Below, piece by piece: positions 1-13,056 of a DNA stretch of 64,000 nt. The notes beneath the pieces were generated by a model. That model saw nothing but the letters and a program-made list of their open reading frames with translations. It was not told where the DNA came from and did no database searches. Numbering within the stretch: the first letter of the stretch is position 1; each line of letters opens with the position of its first letter. The stretch is from positions 18,462,967 to 18,526,966 of the forward strand of contig CM030706.1 in the NCBI GenBank assembly GCA_017979445.1. Direction: 5' to 3'. The stretch comes from Akebia trifoliata. Lineage: Eukaryota > Streptophyta > Magnoliopsida > Ranunculales > Lardizabalaceae. Made by a program: the position numbers and the translations under genes.

Positions 1-2600
1 TCTTCTTGTAGCTAAAATTCTAATGAATTTCGCTCCGAAATAGTTGTAGTTTGTACTTCTTTTGTGTGAAGGAAATTTAGCAAGTGGTTGAGGGTAATCA
101 CTTGACTCATCTTTTTGATCCATTCCTGGTGTAATACAAAGGACTTTATCATCTATTCCAGCATTGAACCAATCATTTCGATTTGCAGCCCTTACTCTTT
201 TAGTTGTATAGTCTACTGAAGAAGGGCCTCAATCTCGTGTTTTGAATTTTCTTGCAAGAAAAAAGACTGTGTGGTGTAATTTGGTAAATTTCTCCAATGG
301 TGAAGAAATCATATTTCTCTGGGCTGTTGAAGACTTATCAGAGCCAAGGACTTTTGTGCAGCATTTCCTGTAGTTTCCAAGATCAATCCTGATTGCAGTC
401 TTAAAAATAATTCAAGATATGGAAGAATATTTGGGTGAGTGGTCTTATCCTTCATATTGTCAAAATAGAGCAAAATAAGGATATACATCAAGCACACAAT
501 GCTGACAATAGGCAAGAAATAAGATAAAGTGTGACATATTCAGTTGAGCTGAGTTTACTATGGTGACTGTGGATGATGGGCATGAACTTCGTAGCTAAGT
601 TGTAAAGATTCCTATCACAGAGTATCATGTATGTTAGAGTTTTAGGATATATCAGGTAACGATTTTTTCCAGTCTTATTTTAATTTTGTAATCTAACCAA
701 TATGGCCTCTTGAATGTATGCATCTTCTAGCCTAGTTGTTTGGGTAGTGTGTGTATCTGCCTCCTTATTTCCTTTGCCCCCAATGAATTTGGGATGCTAA
801 TGCTCCCACAGTCTCTGATGTCGCTTTCCCCTTGTCATTGGATCTTCTAATGATCATGTTTTCTCTTTCTGTCTATGCATGCATAAGATTTTCATTTAAT
901 AGGTGTATATTGGAGTTATTTCTTCTTGATTACTTAAAATTTTTATTTTTTTTATTACTTCTATTATTTGCATAGTTTGACTTGTTCCCACTAGAATTTG
1001 CTCCATATTATTACAAATTATTTTAGTGTCAGTATTGGTCATGTATACTTTGCATACATCATTTTACATACCAGATTTACCTGGTGCATTCCCTTTAGGG
1101 ATAATTTTTTCTGATCCTTCTTCTTAGATTTTCCTCATCATCACCTCTTTTTCATATCCTTCTTCACTTTCATTTTCATTATTTTTATCCCATTTTGGAT
1201 CACTTTGTTCCTCTTTGATTTTTTCTTCCTTGTATGACCTTGTTGCCACTTGCATTTGTTTTGATGATGCCTCTCTAATGTGCCCACCAAATCTTCTTCC
1301 AATATTTTCATTTGATTTTTCCTCATTCTCTTCTTTAGATTCTTTCTCCACTGTCCTCCTCAATGATGAGTAGAGTTTCAATTGATTTCTCTTGTGTTGA
1401 TGACTTTCTCTTCTTACCTACAACTTTGGGGATAACACTTATTTCAATAACATTCTTTATCTTCGAAGTCTTCTTCCAAAAACAAATATATATAATCATG
1501 CAAAATGTGTGTGTTTCTTATTTTGATTCTAGCATTTTCTTGTTTCAAGCCTTTCTTTCAAAAACCCCCAGAGCTCATAGTGTTGACACAATGCTCAAAC
1601 CTTTATCATAACTCTCTCTCTCTCTTCTATTATATAGAACAATGATCTCAGTTGTTCTTGCATTTTTATGGTCTATTTTCATTCTACAGAGAGACAGTTA
1701 ACCTATTTGGTTGCACTATAACTATGAAACATTGATTTTTTTTTTTTTTCCTTTTGGTATCCCATCTCAATAATTCCCAACTAGTGTCTTGGCTTACCTA
1801 CCTAGTTTGGTGTTCTAAGTAACAAGGATTTAGAATGTTATTAACCTTATCCTATTACATCATATAATCGATGATTTTCAAATTTTGTTAACCTGTTTAG
1901 GTTCCTTGTTACTTACCTATCATGGTTAGTCTTTTTTATTTTCTTGTGTTGATAATGCGAATTATTGTTCTTGTTTTGAGTTTTTGCTTGCATTGTTGTT
2001 TCCACCAATTTTTTCCCTGGTATTTTTTCCTATCATCTTTCCTCCACCTGTTATTTATAATGGAGTTGTTATCTTTATCGGTGTATAATCAATGTCTATT
2101 TTTTTCTTCTAAGAAATCACTTTTGCTTTTTCTTCTTCTTCATTGATGCATGTTGGGTCAATGCTTGGTGATTTTAGTGTAAGATTCATGTTTCTCTCTT
2201 TTCCAACTACTAAGAAGTCACATTCCTCACTCGATAAATTTTGCATTACTGTATATTTTTCCTTCAACACCCTATCTATCTATATTGTATTTTGGGAATT
2301 TGTGTTGTTGTTGGTAATGTTCTTTTCTATCTCTCGCATGATCTTTTTAATCTTTTGCCCTAAAACACAATGATTCTTGTAATGGATTTTGTAATATCTT
2401 TCATATTCTGTTGTGTTTTGACCTTCTCTACTTTCAGAGGCTATTTCTTGTGATTGACTTTGTGAAACCCTGAAAAGGTGAGTGAGAATCCCTTTTACTA
2501 TATTTTGTTTCTCATATGGACATTGCAATGGCACATCTTAATCATAGTTGAATTATGTGGCTACTCTATGTGGGTTGTATGCTATTAGCCTATCTATTGA
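1..2600. other. AT-rich flank, no gene identified
   Basis: T-rich on the plus strand, with many homopolymer runs and only short open frames of low complexity. A minus-strand stretch near 1124-1381 encodes a charged Glu/Lys-rich tail. It could be the distal part of the PMD pseudogene just to its right, but nothing in it is diagnostic. I see no LTR, primer site or RNA gene here. Confidence 0.4.
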
Positions 2601-2620
2601 ATTTTTCTTTTGCTTGTTCA

Positions 2621-3640
2621 CTACAATGGGTATATGGGCATGCTTAGAATGTAACCGGAAGTCGTTATCCTGTATATGTAGATCCATTCAGTTGATGACC
2701 TGGCAATGACTTTTGGCCCTTCAAAAATTCGCTCTGCTGTAAATTCATTTTGTTGACATGGTTTCCAAGACATTTTTTCAATTGAACACAATGCCTTAAT
2801 GCATTCACATGTGTCCAGATCGGTTGTTACCATAGCAGTGAGATTTGTATGTATTTGGCACAATCAACTTTTTTGTAGCTATTACTTGGAAACGTTGATT
2901 GGCTCAGATATGCAATACCTAGAATGGCCCATATAATGGATTTATAAACTCGATTTTCCTATGTTTAGTTGTAAACTCATGATGAATGTTGTCAAGTCCT
3001 TGGTACAACTGAGCTACCATTAAACTGGCCAGACAGACGTCTTTCCCGGAAAGTATCATAAATCCAATGGTGAAGAATGTAGTGTTGATATAGTGTGAAG
3101 TGACTACTGTTGTTCCAAATATTGAAAAGAAATAAACCAAAAAGGTCACCAGATACATTTCCTCACAATAGAAGTTGTTGTACATCTTTATCCAATTTCT
3201 CAAATATATTTTCTTTCTTGTTTTTTGGATCTCCAACATATATTCTCATGGTTTCTATTATATGGATTTCATTAACATTTTTCCTTCAAGTTTTTTTCAA
3301 GGAGCATATGTAACCCAACTGGTAATCTTGCAAGTCTAATAGTGTCTTTTATGGTGAAAGTATATTCATGTTCGCAGGTGATGAATGTATGAGTCCCTGG
3401 GTTCCATAATTCTGTCAGAGCCAACATGAGAGGCATATTTTCTGCTACTTCAAAAATTTATAATTTTATTATTTCTAGTAGTCCCAATTTTAAGTTTACT
3501 CCTCGTTGAATCATATGTCTCAATACTTGTTTTGCCCAACTAGTCCATTCTATAAATTCCCAACTATTGACATAATACAAATCCGGGATGATGTTCCTAC
3601 TATTTTTCTATTCCAAGAAAAAGAGTGGTTTCTTTCTAAT
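2621..3640 (-). pseudogene. Degraded plant mobile domain (PMD) protein gene
   Basis: Read on the minus strand from about 3640 down. Several fragments line up in order with the PMD (aminotransferase-like, plant mobile domain) family. The clearest, near 3330-3460, reads ALTELWNPGTHTFI and then FTIKDTIRLARLPVG, matching the family pattern of W-x-P-x-T-H-T-F followed by a 'T-x-x-D-x-x-x-L-x-x-L-P-V' segment. A further block at 2919-3239 resembles the hydrophobic 'L-A-S-L-Y' part of the domain. At least one in-frame stop and frame changes or introns break it. PMD proteins are plant nuclear proteins linked to transposon silencing, and many copies ride on transposons. Element A3 begins only 68 bp from its 5' side, so the rest of the gene may lie beyond the window. 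The family call rests on pattern recognition; host versus transposon origin is open. Confidence 0.55.
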
Positions 3641-3707
3641 ATGATTTATGGCAATCCCTTTCAATATCAATGTTGGCTGCAGAGTCGTTGTGATTCGTTT
3701 GTGATTG

Positions 3708-5250
3708 TGTAGACACCCCATTTTTGCACTTGCCTGATTAATCAACTTGTCATCTCGATTGCGACGGTTCCCAATGATGGATGAATATTCCAATGTTTTT
3801 GTTTTTTACTAGATATGTTTCAGAAATTTGGATGAGGTATCTTAAACTAACAAAACTATAGAAACCACGTTACGCTAGGAAAATATAATCCCAAAAATAT
3901 AGAAATCATCATTTTGCAGACAAAAAGAGGCTTTATGATAAAAATCACTAAAAGATGACTAAATTACTAAAATACCCCTAACATCAAAACATCCTTAGAG
4001 CCCACATTACGCTTAGAAAAACTCTTTCGAACATATAAAACAACAAATTAAAATCAAATAAACCATTCTGCCAATTTTCACAAAATTTAGAAAATGCCCC
4101 TCATCACAATCATTTCATACCAAAAAAATTTATAAATGACACAAAAAGATAATCCCATTGAATTCCTTATGAAAAACAGATTCCAAAACATCCAAAAATG
4201 ACTCCTCAACACAAAAGTTCTCTTCGGGGGTAAAACGGTAATTTTTCAATTTTAACAATTAAAAATTTTGAAATTAATAAATAAAATATTAATTAACGTA
4301 AAGTGAAATCATAATAAAATTAATTTAAAAATCTGAACCAAGAAAATTAATCAATCAAGCCCTCAGGCAAAATTGTTGATGGTTGCCCACTTATTTAAGT
4401 GGAGCCCCTTGATATTTATTAAAAGACCCCTCCATCTAAGGGCCTAAAGAGTTAAAATATAATTAAGGGGGATTCTTCAAAAATTAAAAATATATTCTTT
4501 CATTGTACGTAAGAATTAAAACCCTAATCTTAAGAAACCTAGTCAATCAAATAAGACTTAGGCCAAAACCCTAATCTAAATAAACCTAGTCAATAAAAAA
4601 GACTCAAGTCAAAACCCTAATTCACCTTATCTAAAAAGAGACCTAGTCAAACCCTAATTTTTTCAAAAAAATCTATAAATAGGAGCCTCCACAACCCAAT
4701 CTCGTTGGTCAAAATAAATCCTAGAAAAAGTAGGTCAAAAAGTCTTCCTAGCCTTCTCCAAACCCTAATTTTGAACCCCTAACTCCCTACCTATCATCCA
4801 AATCCTAACTTTTATTCAAAAAAATATCCAAAAACCTTTCAAAAATATCCAGAAATCCTTTAAAAAAATATAGAAAACACTGAGATCTAGATACCTCAAC
4901 TTGGAGATCAGAAGAGAATTCAGTGATGAAAACAAAGCGAAGAATCTCATACGAGGAGTCTTTCTACCAACTCTGAGGGAACAAATCTTTGTGATCATCT
5001 AGGTGTACTTCTTATTTATTTATTGGTTTTAGGTCTTTTAGCAATATAATCTTTTTTTAGGAAGGTGCCTAACACCTTCCAACCCCGTAACGTGATCCCC
5101 GGACCATAGTTTCTTTTTATTCGTTGATTAGTTATTTTTGTCTATTTAGAGTCAATGCTCGGTTCCTAAATAATAATAACTAGGTGACGACTCCCAAACC
5201 TCAAAAATCAAAAGCGGATCCGCATACACCATGGATCGAGGGCGCTTTCA
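3708..5250 (+). repeat. A3 5' LTR
   Basis: Runs from TGTAGACACCCC to GGCGCTTTCA (TG...CA termini), 1543 bp, directly followed by a tRNA-Arg-type primer site. It contains a TATA box, telobox-like AAACCCTAA motifs and the conserved TGCCTAACACCTT hairpin loop near 5067. Compared with A1 it carries an extra segment at about 4345-4510, shared with A4. Confidence 0.9.
4674..4683 (+). promoter_or_regulatory. TATA box of A3 5' LTR
   Basis: TATAAATAGG followed by AGCCTCC, at the same place in every A LTR. Transcription should start roughly 30 bp downstream, inferred from plant TATA spacing. Confidence 0.7.
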
Positions 5251-5251
5251 G

Positions 5252-5270
5252 TGGTGACTCCATTGGGGAT
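5252..5270 (+). other. Primer-binding site of A3 (tRNA-Arg)
   Basis: TGGTGACTCCATTGGGGAT, one base after the LTR. It matches the A1 site with two C-to-T changes. The unmutated form is complementary to the 3' end of plant tRNA-Arg(ACG) including CCA, a Tat/Ogre trait. Confidence 0.8.
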
Positions 5271-8200
5271 TATTGAGGATTAGACTTGAAAAGCCCCAAG
5301 TATGGGAAGCATTGCCAGAACGACCTAGTTTTTTTTATTTTATTTTATTTTTAGTTATTTGTTTCTTTGCTTATTTTTATTTTTTATCATTCTTTTTTGC
5401 TCGATTATTGATTACTTGTTTGAATGGTGAATATTTTATTTTGGCACATTCTTTCTATGATTCAATCTAGGGTCATTTTGGGATAATTCTAAACAATGAA
5501 ATATTCAAATTGACATATGAATTGAGGACGAAATGATGGTGGTTGGGATGAGAGTTATGAATTTTATTTTTTTTTTAAATTTGGATGAATTTTTTTAATG
5601 CGTTAGTAGGCATAAGCGACGAGTTGTGAAAATAAATTATTTATGAGTGATGTGCTAAGAAACAAAAAAAATACTTTTTTTTAATGTTGTTCGTGATGAG
5701 GAGAGAATTCCAAGAAAAAAAATTACAAAAAATAAAAAATAAAAATAAAAAATATTTTTGTGCATGGTGTGTCGTTAGTAGAAAACGTTTTTTTATTTTT
5801 CATCTTCTTCTCAAATAAATTATTTGTTAGTGATGTGGTAAGAAATAAAAAAATTACCTTTTTTAATGTTGTTCATGATGAGGAGAGAATTCTAAGAAAA
5901 AAAATCAGAAAAAAATTGAAAAAAACAATATTTTTTTTGTGCGTGGGGTGCCAATAGTGAAAACATTTTTTTTCCTATTTCTATCTTCTTCTCCAATGAG
6001 AAGAAGAGAATGAAAAATAGCAAAGAGAGAAACGTCTCTCCTTCATCTCTCTCTCTATCTCTCTCTCATTTTTTACATTGGCGTTTGCGTCTCTCTCTTG
6101 CGATTTCTCGGGTTTTGCAAGTATCGTACTTTTCAAGGTTTTCGATCTGATATCTGCATTTTGAAGAGAGGTTGTTGGTTTTGGTTTCTGCATCTCAATC
6201 CATTAAAGGATTCCATTTCGGAAATCAGAAGGTTGGGATGTTTGATTGGATTTACATCATACCACTTCGTTGTTAAGCTTGATGGACTACACGCACAACA
6301 ACACAGATAAGAAAACGTTGAAGAGGTGATTTTTTTTTTTTTTGGACAAAATGGTTGGGTAACGTTGTTGAGAAGTGAAATATCTATGACTGTGAAGTAA
6401 ATTTTGTTAATTTGCTACCTTGGATCATCCACCCACGGATTGGATTTCACACATTTTGTTTAAAAACCTTGCAAAGCATCCGGATCCAATTGGGGGAGGA
6501 TTCGCAACTAGAGTTAAATTGGAAGCTGCGGCTCCTGATTACCTCATCCCTGGTCAGATTGCTCCCACTAAATTAATTGGTCTCAAGGTGTAGCCAATTG
6601 ATATCAACTCGAAATTCATGAACCCGTCCAACGAAAACTTAAAAACATTAGGAAGTACATGGATTCTGCTCTCAATCTTATGAATACATCCTTTCATGAT
6701 CGTTAGGGCCTTTGTTTAAATGACCGAAGGTAGATAGATGGATGTTGTCTCAGGCTACAAATTACCCATGTAACCTATTGCTGGGGACATGAGTAGCAAC
6801 TTAGCCATGGTTAGTTTCTTCAGGTAGTTCGTAAGAGTTATGTTCATTTAAAATAGAGTGATTGTCAACGAGTTTCTCCCTTTTGCTTAGCTTAGTGGAC
6901 CATGAAATTAAATGTGGAGATGAGAATTTTGGATGATTAAAAAAAAAAATAAAAAAAATGGACTTACTGGCAGCCTCCTCTTTATTGCGATGGTGTCAAG
7001 GAGAGAATTTTTTTTTGCCACACCAATTTTTTACATATAACACATCATCAGAATGTTTGTTAAATTTTTTTTTTCAAACGTGTAAGTTGGTGTGGCAATA
7101 GAATTTTTTGGGGCTATGGTCTTAGTTTTTTAATTAGAAATAGCTTTTGTTTTTGTTTTTTTATTTAAAAAAAAGGGTTCGTTGTGTTTTTTAAATTCAA
7201 TTTCTTTAAAATAAAAAAGAGGTTTTTTTATTGTTGCTTGAAAAAAAAATCAATTTGTTTAAAAAAAAAAAAAGAATCATCACTCCTTACCTCAACAATT
7301 ACAATTCTATCCTCGAGGCAATATTTATTAAAGTCTTGATTTTGTTTGGATCGCCCAAAGTAACCCTTGATTTGACCATAGATAATAAAAAAAAATTGTG
7401 GGCCTTTTCAATGTTGGATCAGATTAATTATTCTTTGTGTTATATGCATTAATTACCCGTATAATGTGCCATGGTTTCTACAGATATATTTGTGATGTGT
7501 TTGCTTTGATCTTAATTTCGATGTGATAGGTTTTGTATTATTTCTTGATCAATATTCATTTGATATCCATATGTTATGATCTAATTCGAAAAAGGCCCTA
7601 GGCACACCCCACCATGTTTTGCACATACCACTAGCATGTTTATTTTGTTGCATTGCACGCTTGCATGTCCCTTCTAGTCAATGTGGCACTAGTGCGTGGT
7701 CTGGTCTCTTCGGAGATGCGACGTCATTCATGAAAATCACAACTCCAATCACGTACCTTTATGGTATATAAAATTGGATCATCAATACTATTCAATCAGG
7801 TGACACTGAAAGGTATATCGATACACCTAGAATGGAGTGACCTGAGCCTTTATCCTACTGTAAGCCGCAAAGTCACATATCTCAATCGCCAATCCTAGAC
7901 TCGTACCTATACGGTATATCAAAGTTACTCTAAGTTCACTAATTGTACTTCTTGGTTAAAATCAATGCATAAGCGAGATCCTGCCTCGATGTACTACGGT
8001 ACAAAGGGGATAGATTACGTCTATTCTAGACGAGAGGTGACTTAAGAGTGCTTTTGCTTAGTATCGTGCGCCACCTCTCAAATGGGGATTAAACTGGCTG
8101 CTTTTGACTTCAGATATTTGAGTTGGAGTATTAAATTATCACCTATACGGTATATCAAACTAAGTTATCACGTATCGTTTGATTAAGTACACTCGAGAGG

Positions 8201-8305
8201 TATATAGGTGTACTTGGGCAAGGGTGGCCAGATAAATTGCATTACACATAGTAAACCTAGAGTCCAGAAACCTCCCTATAGGTCACGACTTGAACTTTTC
8301 GTGGG
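5271..8305 (+). other. A3 leader region, no gene
   Basis: Untranslated leader. It opens with a block shared with A1 and A2 (TTGAGGAT...AAGTATGGGA), then A/T-rich sequence with two near-copies of a ~190-bp stretch (about 5640-5720 and 5815-5900) and a CT microsatellite near 6045. The block 7560-8300 is the conserved leader module also found at 16240-17030 (A1) and, inverted, at 52590-53400 (A2). It ends at the A2 insertion. Confidence 0.7.
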
Positions 8306-9848
8306 TGAAAGAGCCCTCGATCCACGAGGTGCGCGGATCCACTTTTAACCTCTAAGGTTTGGGAGTCGCCACCTAGTTATTACGGTCTAGGAACCGATCA
8401 TTGATTCTAAAAATAAAGACAACTAATTTACGAAAGAAAATAGGGGTCTGGAGATCACGTTACGGGGTTGGAAGGTATTAAGCACCAACCCCGCCCGGTA
8501 AACGTCAGTCTCTACTAATTCTCAAATAGAACTACATTGCTAAAAAGACCTAATCAATAAAAAAATTTAAATCTTTACCTTTACGAAGACAATGGTCTTG
8601 TTCCCTCAGATATAGTAGAATAGTTCTTCGTACAGCACTCCTCGCTTCGTTCTGTCACCGGATTCGTTTCGGATCTCCAAAATAAAGTATCTCCTTATAA
8701 ATTTTTCTAATTTTTTTATGGATTTCTAGAGTGTTTTGAAAGGGTTTCAAGGTGTTTTTTGAGCGAAAGTTGGGGTATGGATGTTAGGTAAGGAGTTGGG
8801 ACTTCAAAATTAAGGTTTATGGGAGGTTAGGGAAGTTTTTTGACCTACTTTTTCTAGGATTTATTTTTTGATCCGAAAATAAGTTGTAGGGACTCCTATT
8901 TATAGATTTTTTTAAGTGCTTATTTTGATAGAGTAATATTTAATTACAATTCTTTTAGAAAGAATTATTGTTTAATTATAATTGTTTTAGGTAGAGTTAT
9001 ATTTTAATTAGAATTATTTTAAATAGAGTTTATTATTTAATTATGATTGTTTTCAATAGAGTTATTATTTAATTAGAATTCTATTAAGATTTTAACTTTT
9101 AGTCTCACTTGATTGACTTTAAGATTTTGACTTTAGTCTTACTTGATTAACTTTAATTTTGACTTTAGTCTTACTTGATTGACTTTAAGATTTTGACTTT
9201 AGCCTTACTTGATTGACTTTAATATTAATTAGCATTTCACTTTACATTAATTAATGTTTTAATAATTAATTTCAGAATTTTTAATTATTAAAATTGTAAA
9301 ATTATCGTTTTGCCCTCAAAGAGGACCTTTTGTGTTTTAAGTCGATTTTTTATGTTCCAGGATATTTTGAAATCGATTTTTTGTAAGGATTTTGATGGGA
9401 TTATTGATTTGTGCTATTTATGAAATTTTTTGTGCGAAATAGTCGTGAACTTTATGAGGGGCATTTTCATAATTTTGTCAAATTTTATGAAAATTGGCGA
9501 AATAGTTTATTTGGTTTTGATTTATTATTTTATGTGTTTGAAAGGATTTTCCTAAGCGTAATGTAGGCTCTAGGGATGTTTTGAGGTTATGAGTATTTTG
9601 ATAATTTGATCATTTTTTAGTGATTTTTATCGTAAAGCTTCTTTTTGTCTGCAAGATGATGATTTCTATATTTTTGGGTCATATTTTCTTAGCGTAGCGT
9701 GGTTTCTAAGACTTTGTTAGTTTGAGATACCTCATCTGAATTTCTGAAAAATATCTAGTAACATAATAAAGCATTGGAATAATCATCCATCATTGGGAAC
9801 GGTTGCAATCGGGTTGACGAGTTGATTAATCAGGTGAGTGTAAAAATG
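8306..9848 (-). repeat. A2 3' LTR
   Basis: On the plus strand it opens TGAAAGAGCCCTCGATCC, the reverse complement of the A LTR end. The opposite end lacks about a dozen terminal bases (TGTAGACACCCC): the sequence passes straight from 'aaaaatg' to the polypurine tract. About 190 bp shorter than the partner LTR at 55774-57508, mostly from fewer copies of the TTGACTTTA repeat. Confidence 0.88.
8895..8904 (-). promoter_or_regulatory. TATA box of A2 3' LTR
   Basis: Reverse complement reads TATAAATAGG, followed by AGTCCC. Confidence 0.65.
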
Positions 9849-9858
9849 CCCCTCTTTG
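9849..9858 (-). other. Polypurine tract of A2
   Basis: Reverse complement reads CAAAGAGGGG, directly upstream of the 3' LTR. The same motif precedes the A3 3' LTR. It should prime plus-strand DNA synthesis. Confidence 0.65.
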
Positions 9859-10149
9859 GCAGAGGGTTGAAGCAAACTAGATAGCAAATCTATTTTGGTA
9901 TATAGTGCGATATCCGAATGCCAAAGCTAATGACAGTTCATTTTATACCCTGATTTAACAATTCGTCGGGATGTTCGGATCCTTGAGGGTAAAACTATCC
10001 CTGAACTAAAATGTTGTCAGGTCCTTGAGCGCGAACTCTTACTGACGGTGTCAGATCCTTTAATTTTAGAAAATTCTCCTTGACTAATGTGTGTAATGTG
10101 CACGTGTATGCACTATGTGAAACTGAATAAAAATTGAAAAAAAAAAACT

Positions 10150-10346
10150 GAGCATAATCTGAGCAAAAATGAGCATAATCTGAGCAAAATCCAAGATAAC
10201 CCTTGGCGCAACTGAGCAAAATCCAAGATAACTCTTGGCGGCAATTGAGCAAAATCGAAGATAATCCTTGGTGGTAACGGAGCAAAATCCAAGATAACCC
10301 TTGGCGGCAACTGAGTAAAATCCAAGTTAACCCTTGGTGGTAATTG
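10150..10346 (-). repeat. Short 33-bp hairpin array of A2 (about 6 units)
   Basis: The minus-strand unit reads GCCGCCAAGGGTTATCTTGG followed by ATTTTGCTCAG. Each unit holds an inverted repeat CCAAG/CTTGG around a GGTTAT loop. It is the counterpart of the huge array in A1 (20846-23690) and the mid-sized one in A3 (61225-61915), at the same distance from the 3' LTR. Confidence 0.85.
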
Positions 10347-12064
10347 GCTGAGGAATGAATGAATTTTGAGAATGAATGAATGAATCTGGAGAAGAATGAT
10401 TAAAATGAATCCGGATGAGATTGAAAATGAATCTGGAGAAGAACGATTGAATCGGGGAACGAATGAATAAATCTGGAAGATAATGAATCTGGAAGAGAAT
10501 GATCAAGTCTAGGAATGAATGGAGTTGGGAATGAAAGAATACCGAAATCAAAATGAGATCAGGAAAGCTTTTGTTTGAACCTCAAGGTTTTTTTTTTTTC
10601 AAAAGTTTTATGAATTTAAAACCTGAGTTTTTATTTCTTTTGAACCTCAAAGGTATTTCGAAAAATTGTTATCAAGAGGGTAAACTTAAGTTTGGGATTC
10701 CTTTATCTTTTAGGATTAACATTGCTTAACCTTAAAAATAAAATGCCCCTACTTTGACAGGAAACATGGCATTGAAGATAATTGAATTTATCATGCAAAA
10801 ATTAAAAAAAAATGCCCCTAGTATAAGGGGGAAACTACATATCAAAGAAGAAAGAAGGTGTCCCTTGTATAAAGGTTCGAAATATTTGATTACCATAAGC
10901 TCAATAAAGATTCAACTTTTAGTTTTGGTTAATTTTATTTAAGATTTTGAGTCAGGCTCAAGAGAATAAAATATTTTCTTTTGAGACTCATCATAGAATT
11001 CACCCTTCTCTCCATTGGTTCACTTGAGGAAGCAAAAAAATTTCAGATCGATCGTAGATAAGATACTTCTGGCTTCTAAGTCCGTGTCTGGTTTAAGCTA
11101 AGTATTGAACTTGATTATTCGGACATCTGATGTTTCAGCTCAGACTGCTCTTAGCTTTTTAATCCCCCGAAGATTTTTTATGTTTTTCTTTGTTACTCTA
11201 ACTTTTGCTTAGATTGCCCTTTTCAGGTTTTCAATCTAGCGAGCTTGCTCTAGCTTTTTTTGAAATCCCCTTTTCAGGTTTTCGATCTAGCGACCTTTTT
11301 CCTTTTTTCTTTGCTCTAAGTATTGCCAAAATCGTCCTTTCAGATTTTCAACCTTGCGAACTTGCCTTAATTTTTGCCTAAGTCGCCCTTTTCGGGTTTT
11401 CAACCTAACAGACTTTTTTCTCTCCTTTTTTTTTCTTTCTGAACTTATGGAATTACTGTCTGATCATGCTTTACTATCTTCCTTGACTTTTAGTACGGTA
11501 CTTAGGAGGACTTTTATGAGTAAGCTTAGGACTAAGTATAAAAAGAAAGGGATTTTGTAGCTCAAAATCGAATGCCCTTTGTGTGGTAGTTTTTATTTTT
11601 CTTTGAACTTTCTTCCCTATTTGACAATATTATTTTATTTTATTTTTTTTAATATTTTTTTATTTTAATGTGGTCGGGCTTGAAGTAATTTCTCAGGTTG
11701 TCTACGTACCCCAGAATTTTGGGATCAGACAAAAATGTTGTTCGAATTTTCCCTCCCCTGGGTTAGGTGATCAGTCTGAGAAAGAAAAAAATGTATTTTT
11801 TTTATTTTTAATTTTTTGAAAAAAGACTGTAAAGGGTTGAGAAATGAGATATTGAACTGGGTAATAGGAAATTGATTTGGCCAAAGATGGCCTCCTTAAA
11901 TATAGTACCGCTTGATCTGGTCAAGTTTGACTGGTTCCAGTAGTTCAATTCCATCATGATCTTGAAGCCTGATGGCTTTTCTAGACAGTATTTCCTTAAT
12001 GAATGAATCTTTCTAATTGGGTTCAAACCTCCTCCTGTAGTTGAGGAGGGGTGTTCCATTTTCT
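10347..12064 (-). other. A2 3' non-coding region with hairpin repeats
   Basis: No gene. It corresponds to A1 19236-20845 in reverse. A run of GAATGAATC-type sequence (10350-10550) is followed by PPT-like GGGGCATTT motifs (10743-10870), then degenerate ~67-bp units at 11140-11430 (ttttcaggttttcgatctagcg...), and the Tat-type 'ctacgtaccccag' block near 11700. Confidence 0.6.
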
Positions 12065-12362
12065 TTAAAGTATGATGGTTAAATCCTTGACTTGTAAATG
12101 ACAAACTTTGATCTTCTTGTCAAGCGCGTGAGCAACTCTTCTCTGATAAGCTTGCATGTGGTATTGAGCTCTAAGTAATTTTTCTTTGATCAGGTTTACT
12201 TCTTCATACTGCTGACGAACCCAGTCTGTTCCTAATAATTGACTTTCTATCAAGACCTTGAGATACCGGATTTTCATTTCAACTGTTAAGTCTGCTTCCC
12301 TATCATATACTAGAGGGTAGGGCATAACTCCAATGGAAGATTGATATGCCCATAGTCTGAAT
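12065..12362 (-). pseudogene. A2 integrase remnant, C-terminal part
   Basis: The minus strand keeps the plant Ty3/gypsy integrase pattern: a G-V-x-P-Y-x-L-V-Y segment, then EADLTVEMKIRYLKVL (standing for the usual 'EAVLPVEVEIPSLRVL'), and YHMQAYQRRVAHALDKKI. It corresponds to A1 18890-19200. It is cut at 12362 by the end of the B LTR, and resumes at 50923. Truncated and non-functional. Confidence 0.75.
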
Positions 12363-12553
12363 TGTAGATACGTGATTTTCGTCATTACGACGGCCACATC
12401 TACGATGGTTTGGAGTCGCCACCATTCAAATTGTAAGTGGGTGTGAATGGTCACCCGATGCACATTTTTCGAAAAATTGCCATTTTTGGCATTTTAGTGA
12501 CTCATGATGGATAAGGGGTAATCAACCTTGGGATTCAGGTAAGTGGCTCGGTT

Positions 12554-12588
12554 GGAGAAAAGGGAAGGGGTTAGGCACCCTTTTCTCC
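12554..12588 (-). other. LTR hairpin of B
   Basis: Perfect 11-bp inverted repeat GGAGAAAAGGG / CCCTTTTCTCC with loop TGCCTAACCCCTT in sense. Repeated at 49122-49156 in the 5' LTR. The A LTRs have the same loop with a different stem. Confidence 0.75.
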
Positions 12589-13048
12589 CCACCAAGTGGC
12601 GGTAACCTCAACATAATTCGATCATTTTAATCTTAAAGAGCATTGGAAAATAAAGTGCCACGTGGAAGTGTTTGTACCCACAATAGGGGTTTATTTTTGG
12701 CTTGATCATAGGGTCATTTCATTTATGGAAATGACCCTTATGAACCTTTAGCCTTGGAATCCATTCATAAAAAAATCAATAAATAAAAGAGAAGAAAGGG
12801 ATGTTAGAAGAGGGAGAAGGAGAGGATAGAGAGAGAGAGGGGGCTATTTGTTGCACCCACCTTGTATCCTTGATCCTTTTCTCTTCTTCTTCTTTTTTTT
12901 TTTTTTTTTAATTCTCTTGAGTCCTTATTGAGTTGAGAGTGAAACTTTCCTTTTTTAGAAGATGATGTGAGAGAGTAGGGAAGATAAGTAGAAAGAGTAG
13001 ATTTTTTCTTAGGGAGACTTGATAACCCTTATTTGATGAGGGGAGGGG

Positions 13049-13056
13049 TATTTATA
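13049..13056 (-). promoter_or_regulatory. TATA box of B 3' LTR
   Basis: TATAAATA followed by CCCCTCCCC in sense. The same motif is at 49619-49626 in the 5' LTR. Confidence 0.6.

Noticed and set aside
12065..12463. A 132-codon minus-strand frame as one gene
   Set aside because: It joins the end of the B LTR to the A2 integrase remnant across an insertion junction; only the part up to 12362 is integrase-derived.
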